From positions 1-53,866 of the forward strand of contig NZ_MZGT01000038.1 of NCBI RefSeq assembly GCF_002029255.1: a stretch of 53,866 bases of DNA, read 5' to 3'. Position 1 is the stretch's first letter, and each line of letters starts with the position of its first letter. Below the pieces are notes generated by a model, which worked only from the letters and a program-made list of their open reading frames with translations, was not told where the DNA came from and ran no database searches. The translations under genes and the position numbers were made by a program. This DNA comes from Clostridium chromiireducens (GTDB lineage: Bacteria > Bacillota > Clostridia > Clostridiales > Clostridiaceae). Positions 19,355 through 28,556 of this stretch are shown here, piece by piece.

Positions 19355-21478
19355 TTATAAAAATTCCAGCTCGCTAAAGGCTTTTATAAATTCTTTTACT
19401 CCATAATTCTCAAATTCTACTTCAACCATCATATCATCTTCATTAAGAACTTTTCCTATTCCATATTTCTTGTGATTCACCCATTTAATAGGTTCATGAT
19501 TTATTTCTTCCACTACTGATATATCTGCCGGTTTAGAAACTACTGCTTCCTCTGTCCTATTTACTATTTTAACTATTGACTCAGTAACTACTGCCTCTTC
19601 TTTCTTTCCGTGAGCCTTTGCCTCTTGAATTTGCTTCTTCAGTTCTTGTAAATTTACATTCTCACTTTTTACCTTATCATTTTGTATTAGTTTTTCTGGA
19701 ATCATGTAAATATATCTACTTTCTCCCGGGGCTACTCTTTGATAATCAGGATTTGTATAATAGGAAAGTTCTAAATAATCTTTTGCTCTTGTAATTCCAA
19801 CAAAAAATAATCTTTGTTCCTCTTCTTCCTCCATATCTCTTGTATGCAATGGAATTAATCCATAATTTACACCTGTAATAAACACATATGAAAACTCTAA
19901 CCCCTTTGATGCATGTAATGTCATCAGCTTAACCGAATCCGTCTCATTAGTTATGTCCTTCTGCAAAATATTAACACCATATAATGCTGAGGAGTTTATA
20001 AAATCTCTTAGTCCATTTAAAAATGGAACTTGCTTTTCCTTCACATATTCCATAATGATACCTAGTAAAGCACAAATTGATTCTTTATCTTCATTATATG
20101 TAGCTGCAGTTGGTCTTATATATTTATCAAATTCAAAATAAGTATAAAGCTCATCTGATTTAGTAATGTTAGAACATTCATTAAGAAAGTTATGCATTTT
20201 TTCAAGTAACTCTGACTTAATTATATTCTGCTCTTTCACTATTTTTCTTGCTGCCTTTTCTGTCATCCTTTCCCCATAATCCTTATTGCTAAGAACATAT
20301 ATTGCAGATGAAAAATCATTAGGATTTACTGAAAAACGCAATAGCTTAATCATCCAGTTTAATACAGGAATATCACGTATAGTTTTCTTCATAGATACTT
20401 CAAATGGAATCTCATTTTTCAAAAATACATCTTCGAATACCTGAGATTGATTCTGTAATCTATAAAAAACTGCAATTTCTTTATATGATACACCTGATTT
20501 ATGTATTTCCTTAATCTTATCTGCTAGATAACATGCTTCATTAAATGAATTATACTGATTTTTCACTACTATTTTATTTCCAGATTCCCGTGCTCCTATC
20601 AGATTGCTTCCACTCTGCTGAAAACACCTTGCTGCTTCTAAAATAGCACTGCTAGAACGATAATTTATTGGAAGAGACAGTTCCTTTGCATCATATTTAT
20701 GCTTCAATGTATAAACTACATTCAAGGAACTACCACGCCAGCTATAAATAACTTGATTAGGATCACCTACTGCAAATAACTTAGTGCCCCCACTTTTTAA
20801 TTTATCAATGAAATCAAGCTGTAGTTTATCGCTGTCTTGAACCTCATCAATAATAATCCACTTTGGTTCTATCTTATACTCATCTAATAAAATATTTGCA
20901 TTTTTTAATATATCTGAAAAGGTCATCTTATTCTGTTTTATTTTTTCTTCTTTTAATAACTCAACCAGCCTAAATATATCATCATCATATGGTGAAACCT
21001 TTTCCTCTTCTTTCTCAATGGACATAGCCTGCTCAAGCCGCTTTATTAATCGGTTCTTATATTTAATTTTAAGCTTTTCTTCCTGTGTTATCTGCATAGC
21101 AATATCTAATTCCTCTTCTGGCTCTATTACAAGAAATTCCTTATTGTATTCTATTTTTTCAACAGATAATACATTTTTAAGCAAATGTAGTGCAACACTA
21201 TGAAAGGTTCCAAAACCCTCAAGCTCTTCTAATTGTATACTATCATCAGAAGCGATTAATCTTTCTTTAATCTCATTTGCTGCTTTGTTAGTAAAAGTCA
21301 ATACAATCATATCTTTATAGCTAATGTTTTTTGCATAATGGAGATATATAATTTTTGAAATTAATACTGTAGTTTTTCCACTCCCAACATTTGCATTTAC
21401 AATACATGCATTACTTTCATCTAACACTGCTTCTTTTTGATATTCATTTAATCTCTTCAATTGTTCCTCATAATGCAT
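19355..21478 (-). CDS. UvrD/Rep-family superfamily 1 DNA helicase
   Basis: 707 residues. Seen: the Q-motif region LNEYQKEAVLD, Walker A VGSGKTT, motif Ia VLTFTNKAANEIKER, motif II IIIDEVQDSD, motif III GDPNQVIYSWRG, motif IV INYRSS, motif V LMTLHASKGLEF, and motif VI VGITRAKDYLELS. The extreme C-terminus (WVNHKKYGIGKVLNEDD) is a Tudor-like module as in PcrA/UvrD. It acts as an ATP-driven 3'-5' DNA helicase in repair. It is somewhat shorter than PcrA (about 740). The start at 21478 has AGGAG 7 bases upstream and lies 10 bases past the stop of the upstream DUF1998 helicase, so the two are co-transcribed. Confidence 0.92.
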   Translation of the reverse strand: MHYEEQLKRLNEYQKEAVLDESNACIVNANVGSGKTTVLISKIIYLHYAKNISYKDMIVLTFTNKAANEIKERLIASDDSIQLEELEGFGTFHSVALHLLKNVLSVEKIEYNKEFLVIEPEEELDIAMQITQEEKLKIKYKNRLIKRLEQAMSIEKEEEKVSPYDDDIFRLVELLKEEKIKQNKMTFSDILKNANILLDEYKIEPKWIIIDEVQDSDKLQLDFIDKLKSGGTKLFAVGDPNQVIYSWRGSSLNVVYTLKHKYDAKELSLPINYRSSSAILEAARCFQQSGSNLIGARESGNKIVVKNQYNSFNEACYLADKIKEIHKSGVSYKEIAVFYRLQNQSQVFEDVFLKNEIPFEVSMKKTIRDIPVLNWMIKLLRFSVNPNDFSSAIYVLSNKDYGERMTEKAARKIVKEQNIIKSELLEKMHNFLNECSNITKSDELYTYFEFDKYIRPTAATYNEDKESICALLGIIMEYVKEKQVPFLNGLRDFINSSALYGVNILQKDITNETDSVKLMTLHASKGLEFSYVFITGVNYGLIPLHTRDMEEEEEQRLFFVGITRAKDYLELSYYTNPDYQRVAPGESRYIYMIPEKLIQNDKVKSENVNLQELKKQIQEAKAHGKKEEAVVTESIVKIVNRTEEAVVSKPADISVVEEINHEPIKWVNHKKYGIGKVLNEDDMMVEVEFENYGVKEFIKAFSELEFL

Positions 21479-21488
21479 GAAATTTCTC

Positions 21489-24152
21489 CTATTCTGTAAG
21501 ATCTTCATATCTTCTCTGTAATTTATTTTTTATGTTTTTTCTGTCTTCGTCTGTCTCTTCAAGTCTGACTCTTAATTCAATTCCTACTGGAGCATCTGTA
21601 TGGAAGGAAATTATATTTATTATACTCTTTTTATTGCTTTCTTCCATCACCCATTCTCTATAAAAAGCATTATTTAAAACTAAAGTTAAAGTACGATTGT
21701 CTATTTCAACTTCAGGAATTGTACTTAAAAATTTTGCAAATGCATCTCCATTCTCTTGCATATATTCACAGAATTCTTTCCATTTTCCTTGTAATTCTTC
21801 AAATTTAAATGGTTTCTTAATAAATGTTGAAGGAGCATATTGAACTAGCTTAATATCCTTTGGTGCCTCTATTTCTTCTAATAAATTCTTTAATCCCCAA
21901 AGAACCATAGATTTATCTAATTGATAATCCCCAATACATGCAGCACATCCATTTTCACATTTGCATCCACCAACCATCTTAATTGCATCTTCAACAATCT
22001 GTTCAGTTAAATCAAATACCTTTTCTGCATAACCGAGGCCCCCTACATACTTATCATAAATAAACATATATACTTCTTCATCATAATTTTCCCTTATTTC
22101 TATTGCATTATTAGACATTACAACTCCAATATCTTCCTGCTCTGTCATTGTAGCCATCATGGCTGCATTTTTTATAGCAAAACATACTCCTTCAAAGTGA
22201 TTGTTTCTTATAATCATGCCATTTTGACTTTCTTGAAGCAGTCTTCTATATACCGTAACCACATTATCTGGAATCCTTATCCAGGTGCTTTCCGTATCGT
22301 AATCCTTTGATAATGGTTTTTCTAACTGTTCAAAACCTAGATTCTGATGATTATGAAATTGCAACTTTTTGTACATATAAACTATTTCATCAACATTTAC
22401 ATCACCAAATGTGACCTTAGTGCGTTTATACTCCATATCCTTACTGCCTTGAATAATCCTTATATTAGTAATACCACCAGGCATTGTGTAATAATTTCCA
22501 TTAGAAGGAATCGCAAATGCAGTTCTGCTTTCTAAATCAAGTTTTATAACTTGATATTGAACACCATCATGCATATAGATTGCCCCATTATGAACTTCAC
22601 GAAAGGCCTGCATTTCATCCATTTCTGTAATCTCTTTATTATTATCTTTATTAATCAACTTGTATCTAGCTTTATCAATATTTCTTAAACTAAAGTCTCC
22701 TGCTGGAAAGAAATTACCACTCCATGCAAACTTTCCACTTTGATTGGTTAATTCACTTGCTCTAATTAAAACTGGAATTGTTTCACCTAAATCTGGAAAA
22801 ATAGAAATATCATCTAAGGTTAATGGTATTTCAGCAGCTGCAGCACGTATATGAGCAAGTTCTATTAGAAGATTATTCTTATCAATAACTGCATTTTCAC
22901 TTCCGCTTTCAAAAAGCCAGTCTGGATTAATTGCTATGTACTGATCAAAAGGAAGATTATCAAGAATCAAATAATTGGTAGACTCGCTTCCACTTCTACC
23001 TGCTCTTCCACTTTGCTGCCAAAAAGATGCCTTTGTTCCTGGATATCCAATAATTACTGTTGTATCAATTTTCCCAATATCTATTCCAAGTTCTAAAGCA
23101 TTTGTAGATACGAGTCCTCGTAAAACTCCTGTAATCATTTTATTTTCAATCTCTTTACGCTCGATTGGCGTATAGCCTCCCCTATATCCAGATATCTTAT
23201 CTTTTAAGGATCCTCCAAAGAAGTTCTCCGTCTCTAATTTATCTCTTGATTCTTTTAATACTACTTCAACATTTCTTCTTGATTTAGCAAAAGCAATAAA
23301 ACTATTATCATTTTCCACTAAATCAGGTAGTAAATCAGCGGCAACTGAGGTTGATTGTACTTGCCCATAATACTTTTTATCATTTCCCATAATCTTCGGT
23401 GGTTGTACAAGCATGTATTTCTTTTGTGGGGCTGGTGAACCATCCTTACTAACTCTAATGAATTTCTGCCCACAGATTTCTTCTGCGAGTTTAACAGGAT
23501 TGGCTATGGTTGCTGAACTGCATAGATACTTAGGTGATGAATTATAATATCTGCATACTCTCCCTAGTCTTCTAAATACATTTGCAAGATGTGAACCAAA
23601 TGCGCCTCTATATGTATGCAGCTCGTCAATTACTACATATTTTAAATTAGAAAATATAAAATCGAAACCAAATTTACTATGATTCGGTAAAAATGCAGCA
23701 TTTATCATTTCTGGATTAGTTAAAATAATATTAGCGCTTTTTCTTATTCTACTTCTTTCATTTACAGTCGTATCCCCATCGTATACACCTGCCGAAATCC
23801 TATTATCCCCGAAATATTCTAAGTATGGTAAGATAGCACGATACTGATCACTTGCAAGTGCCTTTGTAGGATATATAAAAATTGCTCTTGCAAGAGGATT
23901 TGATAAAATTTCTTGAATAACTGGCAGTAAAAAGCTAAGAGTTTTTCCACTGGCCGTAGATGTGGTTATTACAATATTATTTCCCTCCATTGCTTTTTCA
24001 AACATTTCTGCCTGATGACAATATAGCTTACCAATCCCTTTTTCAGAAAGGTATCCACACAATTCCGTTGACAAATTACTTGGGTAATCCACATAAGCAG
24101 CTTCTCTTTTTGTCATTGTTTTATTATATATTATTAAATCGCTTATATTCAT
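21489..24152 (-). CDS. MrfA/YprA-like DEAD/DEAH helicase with C-terminal DUF1998 zinc module
   Basis: 887 residues. N-terminal superfamily 2 helicase core: Walker A STASGKT, motif II DELHTYRGAFGSH, motif III SSATIANP, motifs V and VI STNALELGIDIG and QQSGRAGRSG. The C-terminal part carries a DUF1998-type four-cysteine cluster (CKCENGCAAC), the zinc site found in B. subtilis MrfA (mitomycin repair factor) and in DrmB of DISARM. The usual MrfB exonuclease is not adjacent; instead a UvrD-like helicase follows 10 bases downstream. Ribosome binding site AGGAG. Most likely role: repair of bulky or cross-link DNA damage. A defence role is possible but unsupported. Confidence 0.9.
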   Translation of the reverse strand: MNISDLIIYNKTMTKREAAYVDYPSNLSTELCGYLSEKGIGKLYCHQAEMFEKAMEGNNIVITTSTASGKTLSFLLPVIQEILSNPLARAIFIYPTKALASDQYRAILPYLEYFGDNRISAGVYDGDTTVNERSRIRKSANIILTNPEMINAAFLPNHSKFGFDFIFSNLKYVVIDELHTYRGAFGSHLANVFRRLGRVCRYYNSSPKYLCSSATIANPVKLAEEICGQKFIRVSKDGSPAPQKKYMLVQPPKIMGNDKKYYGQVQSTSVAADLLPDLVENDNSFIAFAKSRRNVEVVLKESRDKLETENFFGGSLKDKISGYRGGYTPIERKEIENKMITGVLRGLVSTNALELGIDIGKIDTTVIIGYPGTKASFWQQSGRAGRSGSESTNYLILDNLPFDQYIAINPDWLFESGSENAVIDKNNLLIELAHIRAAAAEIPLTLDDISIFPDLGETIPVLIRASELTNQSGKFAWSGNFFPAGDFSLRNIDKARYKLINKDNNKEITEMDEMQAFREVHNGAIYMHDGVQYQVIKLDLESRTAFAIPSNGNYYTMPGGITNIRIIQGSKDMEYKRTKVTFGDVNVDEIVYMYKKLQFHNHQNLGFEQLEKPLSKDYDTESTWIRIPDNVVTVYRRLLQESQNGMIIRNNHFEGVCFAIKNAAMMATMTEQEDIGVVMSNNAIEIRENYDEEVYMFIYDKYVGGLGYAEKVFDLTEQIVEDAIKMVGGCKCENGCAACIGDYQLDKSMVLWGLKNLLEEIEAPKDIKLVQYAPSTFIKKPFKFEELQGKWKEFCEYMQENGDAFAKFLSTIPEVEIDNRTLTLVLNNAFYREWVMEESNKKSIINIISFHTDAPVGIELRVRLEETDEDRKNIKNKLQRRYEDLTE

Positions 24153-24512
24153 TAAATAATGCTCCTATTCTTCTAAGTCACGCTCAAAAAATAATAGACC
24201 AGTATGGCAGCCTATTTTGCACCATAGTTAATTAATTTTTCATGTGCTCAAATTACCTTATAATTATATAACAAAGTTATTAATAATTACATCTTAATGC
24301 AATAAGCGAAAATCTACTATAAGTGCATTTATTAAATCAATTCGTTCAGTAAAATGTATTCCTATTATAATCTTATCTAACTTCTGTATATGAAAAAACT
24401 AGCAATGTTTAGTTATAAATAAAAAATTGTTAAGTATTTATCTCTAAGCAAGAATATAGTAAGTAAACCTATACATATAATTTAGTAAGATTATTATATT
24501 TTGAGGTATTGA
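24153..24512. other. AT-rich intergenic region between divergent genes
   Basis: 360 bases between the start of the DUF1998 helicase (minus strand) and a small plus-strand gene. It must contain both promoters. I see no ORF with a ribosome binding site, no strong hairpin and no SOS box-like sequence that I could recognise. Confidence 0.45.
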
Positions 24513-24812
24513 ATGAATGCTAAACAAATAACCTTCCACCATTTGTTATATGAAAAAATAAAAGAAAGCCATAAACACTATGCTAAGAAAATTTTATCTG
24601 AATTATATCCAGATAAGTCATTAAGCCAATTTAATATTCTTTCAAAATTCTCCAAAAAGCATTCCAAACTTGTAACTGCGTCTATTAAAGATCTTGAAGA
24701 ATGCAATCTAATTAAGAATTCTAATACATCTAAATTGTCACCAAGTGAAAAACAATATATACTTACCAAGGCTGGAAAACAACTCGTTGAAGATGATGGT
24801 AGTCTCTTATAA
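24513..24812 (+). CDS. small winged-helix-like protein (99 aa), unknown
   Basis: 99 residues, basic. The pattern FNILSKFSKKHSKLVTASIKDLEECNLI followed by a short strand-like stretch (SNTSKLSPSEKQYILTKAGKQLVED) resembles a winged helix, where YILTKAGKQLVED would be the end of the wing as in many transcription factors. GAGGT lies upstream of the ATG. It is monocistronic with a strong hairpin terminator right after it. It may be a small DNA-binding protein; no named family was recognised. Confidence 0.6.
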   Translation: MNAKQITFHHLLYEKIKESHKHYAKKILSELYPDKSLSQFNILSKFSKKHSKLVTASIKDLEECNLIKNSNTSKLSPSEKQYILTKAGKQLVEDDGSLL

Positions 24813-24817
24813 TATGA

Positions 24818-24843
24818 AAAGGCTAGAAAAATTTCTAGCCTTT
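24818..24843. terminator. terminator after the winged-helix-like gene
   Basis: AAAGGCTAGAAA (24818-24829) and TTTCTAGCCTTT (24832-24843) are exact complements separated by two bases. It is flanked by A and T tracts and is usable on both strands; the DUF2249 gene converges on it. Confidence 0.85.
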
Positions 24844-24924
24844 CTCTATTTAAAACTTCAATTGGATCCTTAATTTTTGCATATCCGTTTTAATTTCCTC
24901 TTTTTCGATTTAACTGCACATTCC

Positions 24925-25158
24925 TTATTTCTTCGTAATTACTATTCTCCATACCTCAGGCCCCTGCTCTAGATACTCCCACTTAAACTTTTCAGGAACC
25001 TTTGACATAAAATACTGATAAAGAGGACGTGGATCATGATCATTTATAAGTTCCATTTTTTCATCTAAATTTAGTTTTTCAAAAGCTTCAAAAATAATAT
25101 CCTTCTTACTTCCTCTTTCTAGAGTCCTAACATCTATGCTTGTAGCAAAATTGGACAT
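24925..25158 (-). CDS. DUF2249 domain protein
   Basis: 77 residues forming one DUF2249 domain: IDVRTLERGSKKDIIFEAFEKL then the characteristic INDHDPRPLYQYF and WEYLEQGPEVWRIVITK. The fold is TusA-like. Family knowledge: such proteins are linked to redox, nitrosative stress or nitrate/NO-responsive genes and often accompany hemerythrin-like proteins; the biochemical role is not established. The start at 25158 has AAAGGAG upstream (an upstream in-frame ATG lacks one). A perfect Crp/Fnr-type palindrome lies at position -41.5 of its predicted promoter, so it is probably activated by a Crp/Fnr-family regulator encoded elsewhere. Confidence 0.88.
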   Translation of the reverse strand: MSNFATSIDVRTLERGSKKDIIFEAFEKLNLDEKMELINDHDPRPLYQYFMSKVPEKFKWEYLEQGPEVWRIVITKK

Positions 25159-25204
25159 ACTTGACTTCTCCTTTCGTTTTCCCTTATTAATCAATTTATT
25201 TAGC

Positions 25205-25254
25205 TGATATTATTATAACCATATGTTTATATTTTAAGTGTGATTTATATCACA
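25205..25254 (-). promoter_or_regulatory. class II Crp/Fnr-type activator site and promoter
   Basis: The palindrome TGTGATTTATATCACA (25239-25254; TGTGA-N6-TCACA) is centred at 25246.5. A perfect -10 TATAAT (minus strand 25217-25212) predicts a start at 25205 (an A). The site is therefore centred at -41.5, the exact class II activation position, and there is no good -35. The regulator (Fnr-, HcpR- or Crp-like) is not in this window. Confidence 0.75.
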
Positions 25255-25263
25255 ACATGATAT

Positions 25264-25305
25264 AACAATTAAGGATATTTCATGATTGAAATATCCTTAA
25301 TTGTT
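25264..25305. terminator. terminator of the APC permease gene, 19-bp perfect stem
   Basis: AACAATTAAGGATATTTCA (25264-25282) pairs exactly with 25287-25305 around a TGAT loop. It lies 8 bases beyond the permease stop on the minus strand and just upstream of the Crp/Fnr site of the DUF2249 gene, insulating the two. Confidence 0.85.
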
Positions 25306-25312
25306 AAATTTT

Positions 25313-26584
25313 CTATGAAACTCCTCTAAAGAAAGTTGAAGTCCTAAGCTTTTCTATGAAATTTAAAATGCTCTTATGCATGCTCATTAAGCTTACTAAC
25401 AGCAATAACAGCCAGCCTGCTAAAGGCGAAAAAGTTAACAATATAGCTAACACAATGATTAGTAAAGTTATTAGTACTTTTAATAAAATTCCATTTACGC
25501 ATTTCAAGCTTGCAATAAGCCCAAGAAGTGCATTACAAATAAAAAAAGTATTTGCGATTCCTACAGTCCATTCCAAAGTAACGTAATTATAATGAATAAG
25601 AACAATAACCAAACAATGAAATGTAGTTAACAATATTAAAGCTCTTTTAGGCGATCGTTCTTCTTCCTTTTTTCTTAGGAAAGCAGGAAGAGTTCCTTTT
25701 TCTGCCCTGGAAGCCATTTGTCTTGTCACAGCACCTAATATCATAATTAAGGTTGAATAACATAAACCTGCTGCTATAATTCCCATAATAATATATGATA
25801 AATTACCGAATAACGGAATGAGAATTAAACTTACATTGATATCTGTTTCTTTTGTAACCATATAGCTTGTACTATTCTGTAAAGCAAAGGTGGTCAATAG
25901 ATATATGAAAATAACAGCTGAAAGACTAATTTTCATAGCGAGCATAAGCGTTCTTTCTGGATTTATTACCTCTTCAACATAACTTCCAATTACTTCCCAT
26001 CCTATAATGGCCCAAAATAACAACAAAAGCGTCGAGCCAAGTGTTGTAATTTGCGGGAAGGCATTAGGAAAACTTATAGAATCTTGCTCTGAAAGATTAA
26101 AAATACTGCCAATAACAAGAATAAGGCCCGTAAGTGAAGAAAGCACTAAAGTAACTCTTCCCATTGCAGTTATTCCCATTAATAGAACAAGTACATTAAG
26201 CAGTAACAAAATTAAAATTACAAATATCTGATAATTATTTCCCCCCGGAATCATATTGCAAATAAAGCCAGAAGCTGTATACAAAACAGCTACTGGACCA
26301 AAGCAAACTGCTGCTGTTAAATAGTTTGAAGATAGTTCACAAAAATTCTGCCCAAGTTTCTCTCCTACTACTACATTTACTCCCTCATTACTTGAAGTCA
26401 GTATACTCATCTTTGTAAATATATAAGCAAATATAATACCCATAAGCATTATTATTATCCAAGCAATAATGGCCTTATCTCCAAGCATCTTAATTGCAAT
26501 AGGCGGCAGAAGTACAATACCCGATCCTAATATTGGACCTATCATTAGGCCGCTAATAGTAATAGTATTTAGCTTTTTGTTCAT
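25313..26584 (-). CDS. APC-family amino acid permease
   Basis: 423 residues, about 12 membrane helices. The first helix carries the unwound glycine motif of the amino acid-polyamine-organocation superfamily (GLMIGPILGSGIVLLPP, about 12-28). The middle part (WEVIGSYVEEVINPERTLMLAMK) matches the conserved loop after helix 6. It takes up or exchanges amino acids at the cytoplasmic membrane; the closest look is to the YjeH-like group, but substrate cannot be fixed. The ribosome binding site AAGGAGG supports the start. Single gene with its own terminator. Confidence 0.87.
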   Translation of the reverse strand: MNKKLNTITISGLMIGPILGSGIVLLPPIAIKMLGDKAIIAWIIIMLMGIIFAYIFTKMSILTSSNEGVNVVVGEKLGQNFCELSSNYLTAAVCFGPVAVLYTASGFICNMIPGGNNYQIFVILILLLLNVLVLLMGITAMGRVTLVLSSLTGLILVIGSIFNLSEQDSISFPNAFPQITTLGSTLLLLFWAIIGWEVIGSYVEEVINPERTLMLAMKISLSAVIFIYLLTTFALQNSTSYMVTKETDINVSLILIPLFGNLSYIIMGIIAAGLCYSTLIMILGAVTRQMASRAEKGTLPAFLRKKEEERSPKRALILLTTFHCLVIVLIHYNYVTLEWTVGIANTFFICNALLGLIASLKCVNGILLKVLITLLIIVLAILLTFSPLAGWLLLLLVSLMSMHKSILNFIEKLRTSTFFRGVS

Positions 26585-26691
26585 ATTTCCCCTCCTTATT
26601 GTTCATTATTATATTATAAGAGGGCAAATCCCATTTGTAAAATTGAAAATGTTAATAAGATCTATCGAAAATTTTGATGAAGTGCTATGAT

Positions 26692-27915
26692 TTAGATATC
26701 TTTTCTTTTTACAAGTATATCTCCAACCTTCAATTCATCATGACATTGTACAGTAAAAATCATTTGTGGAATATTTGCACTTTCTATAACTTCCCCATTT
26801 TCTTTTCTCATATCCTCAACTTTTGTGAACTTGTTATCGCCTTTTATGGCTAAAACTTCAACAAAATCTCCATTATTAACTTTATTCCTTTGTTGTATCG
26901 TTGCGACGTAAGTTTCCTTATTATAATCTTTCACAATACCTACCATATCATAATTTTGTATATATGCTGAGCTTTCATAACTTTGTCTGATTTTTTCATC
27001 AAAATAGAAACCTGTTGTATATGGTCTATGGCTAGGTTTCTGAATCTCCTCCATCCATTTAGGATTAAATTTATAGTTTTTAGGATCCTCCATGTATTTA
27101 TCAATTGCTTCTCTATAAGCTTTTACAACAGATGCTACATAATATGAACTTTTTATTCTTCCTTCAATTTTCAAAGAATTTATGCCAGCTTCAATAAGTT
27201 CAGGAATATGCTCTATCATGCATAGGTCCTTTGAGCTCATAAGATTAACTGTATTATCGCCCTCTGTAATTTTTTGATAGTCTCCTGTTTCTCCTTCTTC
27301 AAATAGATGATATTTGAATCTACAAGGCTGAGTACAAGTTCCTCTATTTGCATCTCTGCCAGTTATGTAAGTTGATAATAAACACTTACCAGAATAACAT
27401 GCACACATTGATCCATGTACAAATGCTTCTATCTCGCAAGTTTCTGGTAATTCTTTTCTTAATTTTTTTAAATCTTCAAGACTCATTTCTCTTGCCGCCA
27501 CAACTCTGCTTACTCCAACCTTATGCCAAAATAAAGCAGATTTATAATTTAAATTGTTGGCCTGAGTACTTAAATGTATTTCAAGTTCTGGTACAACTTC
27601 CTTTACTATACTCATTATTCCTGGATCAGCAATAAGTACAGCATCAACACCTACTTCATATAATTCCCTTAGATATTCTTCTACTCCCACTAAATCTTCA
27701 TCATGTGGAATTACATTTAGCGTAACGTGTACTTTCCTTCCTCTTGAATGTGCATATTCAAGACCTTCCTTTAATTGTTCTATTGTAAAATTATCTGCAG
27801 CCGCCCTTAAGTTTAATTTATTTCCTCCAAGATATACTGCATCAGCACCAAAATCTATAGCAGTTTTAAGTTTCTCTAAATTTCCCGCTGGTGCTAGGAG
27901 TTCTATTCTGTTCAT
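26692..27915 (-). CDS. trhP: U32-family tRNA hydroxylation protein (TrhP-like)
   Basis: 407 residues. N-terminal TIM-barrel-like part beginning MNRIELLAPAGNLEKLKTAI. The U32 signature EAFVHGSMCACYSGKCLLS (residues 163-181) is followed by NRGTCTQPCRF, giving cysteines 171, 173, 178, 194 and 198 for an iron-sulfur cluster. Members of this group (TrhP, B. subtilis YrrN/YrrO) install 5-hydroxyuridine at tRNA position 34 from prephenate; older annotations call them collagenase-like peptidases. The ribosome binding site GGGGAC is weak but close. It is not beside its usual partners (mltG/trmR) here. Confidence 0.85.
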   Translation of the reverse strand: MNRIELLAPAGNLEKLKTAIDFGADAVYLGGNKLNLRAAADNFTIEQLKEGLEYAHSRGRKVHVTLNVIPHDEDLVGVEEYLRELYEVGVDAVLIADPGIMSIVKEVVPELEIHLSTQANNLNYKSALFWHKVGVSRVVAAREMSLEDLKKLRKELPETCEIEAFVHGSMCACYSGKCLLSTYITGRDANRGTCTQPCRFKYHLFEEGETGDYQKITEGDNTVNLMSSKDLCMIEHIPELIEAGINSLKIEGRIKSSYYVASVVKAYREAIDKYMEDPKNYKFNPKWMEEIQKPSHRPYTTGFYFDEKIRQSYESSAYIQNYDMVGIVKDYNKETYVATIQQRNKVNNGDFVEVLAIKGDNKFTKVEDMRKENGEVIESANIPQMIFTVQCHDELKVGDILVKRKDI

Positions 27916-28193
27916 ATTTTATGTCCCCTTATCTTTTAAATAAATAATACGTAATACCTTTATAGTATTACAGTATTATTTTTATATCAAGAAGTAAAAG
28001 ATCTAATCTGTACTAATATAAAATTAAATGTATTTTGTCAGATGTCACATTTTTAAATATCTAATCATAAATTGTATTAAAGTTAGTCGAAGGAAACTTT
28101 TTTAGTACAGTATAATTTTTTTGCCTATATGAAATTATTTTTTAACTCTAATTATAACTTCTACCATGCCCATACGATTTTATATTTATAGAG

Positions 28194-28250
28194 TTAGCCT
28201 TAGGAAAAATATTTAACTTAAGAATAAACTTTTAGCTTAAAAATTTAAAA
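28194..28250 (+). repeat. three degenerate 19-bp direct repeats upstream of feoA
   Basis: Units start TTAGCCTTAGGAA (28194), TTAACTTAAGAA (28213) and TTAGCTTAAAAA (28232), at an exact 19-base period, ending about 25 bases before the feoA start. The half-site TTAG and the 19-bp length recall DtxR/IdeR operators (TTAGGTTAGCCTAACCTAA), and a DtxR-family gene lies 3.5 kb downstream. Conservation between units is modest, so this is a suggestion. The rest of the 360-base gap before feoA shows no ORF. Confidence 0.4.
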
Positions 28251-28275
28251 TGTTCTATTTGAAGGAGGAAATAAT

Positions 28276-28503
28276 ATGTTAAATCTTAATAATATTTCAG
28301 TAGGAAACTTTGCTAAAGTTGAAAATTTGTCTGCAACAGGTATGCTAAGAGAAAGACTTCTTGCTCTTGGACTCACAAAAGGCGCAAAGATAGAAGTGAT
28401 AAGAAAAGGGCCTTCTGGAGATCCCACAGTCTATGATATTCGCGGTGCTATGATAGCTCTTAGAAATGAAGAAGCTTCTTTAATATCTGTTAATGAATGC
28501 TAA
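28276..28503 (+). CDS. feoA: ferrous iron transport protein A
   Basis: 75-residue SH3-like FeoA. Seen: GNFAKVENLSATGMLRERLLALGLTKGAKIEVIRKGPSGD and a terminal AMIALRNEEASLISV, the standard FeoA pattern including LRERLLALGL. It interacts with FeoB in Fe(II) import. AAGGAGGAA precedes the ATG; feoB begins 53 bases downstream, clearly one operon. Confidence 0.95.
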   Translation: MLNLNNISVGNFAKVENLSATGMLRERLLALGLTKGAKIEVIRKGPSGDPTVYDIRGAMIALRNEEASLISVNEC

Positions 28504-28556
28504 AACAGCAGGTATTACCTGCTTTTTATAATAATATTATATTTTAGGAGGCTATA

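Noticed and set aside
19355..24152. DISARM or other named phage-defence system
   Set aside because: Only the zinc module resembles DrmB; no methyltransferase, DrmC or other defence partner is adjacent.
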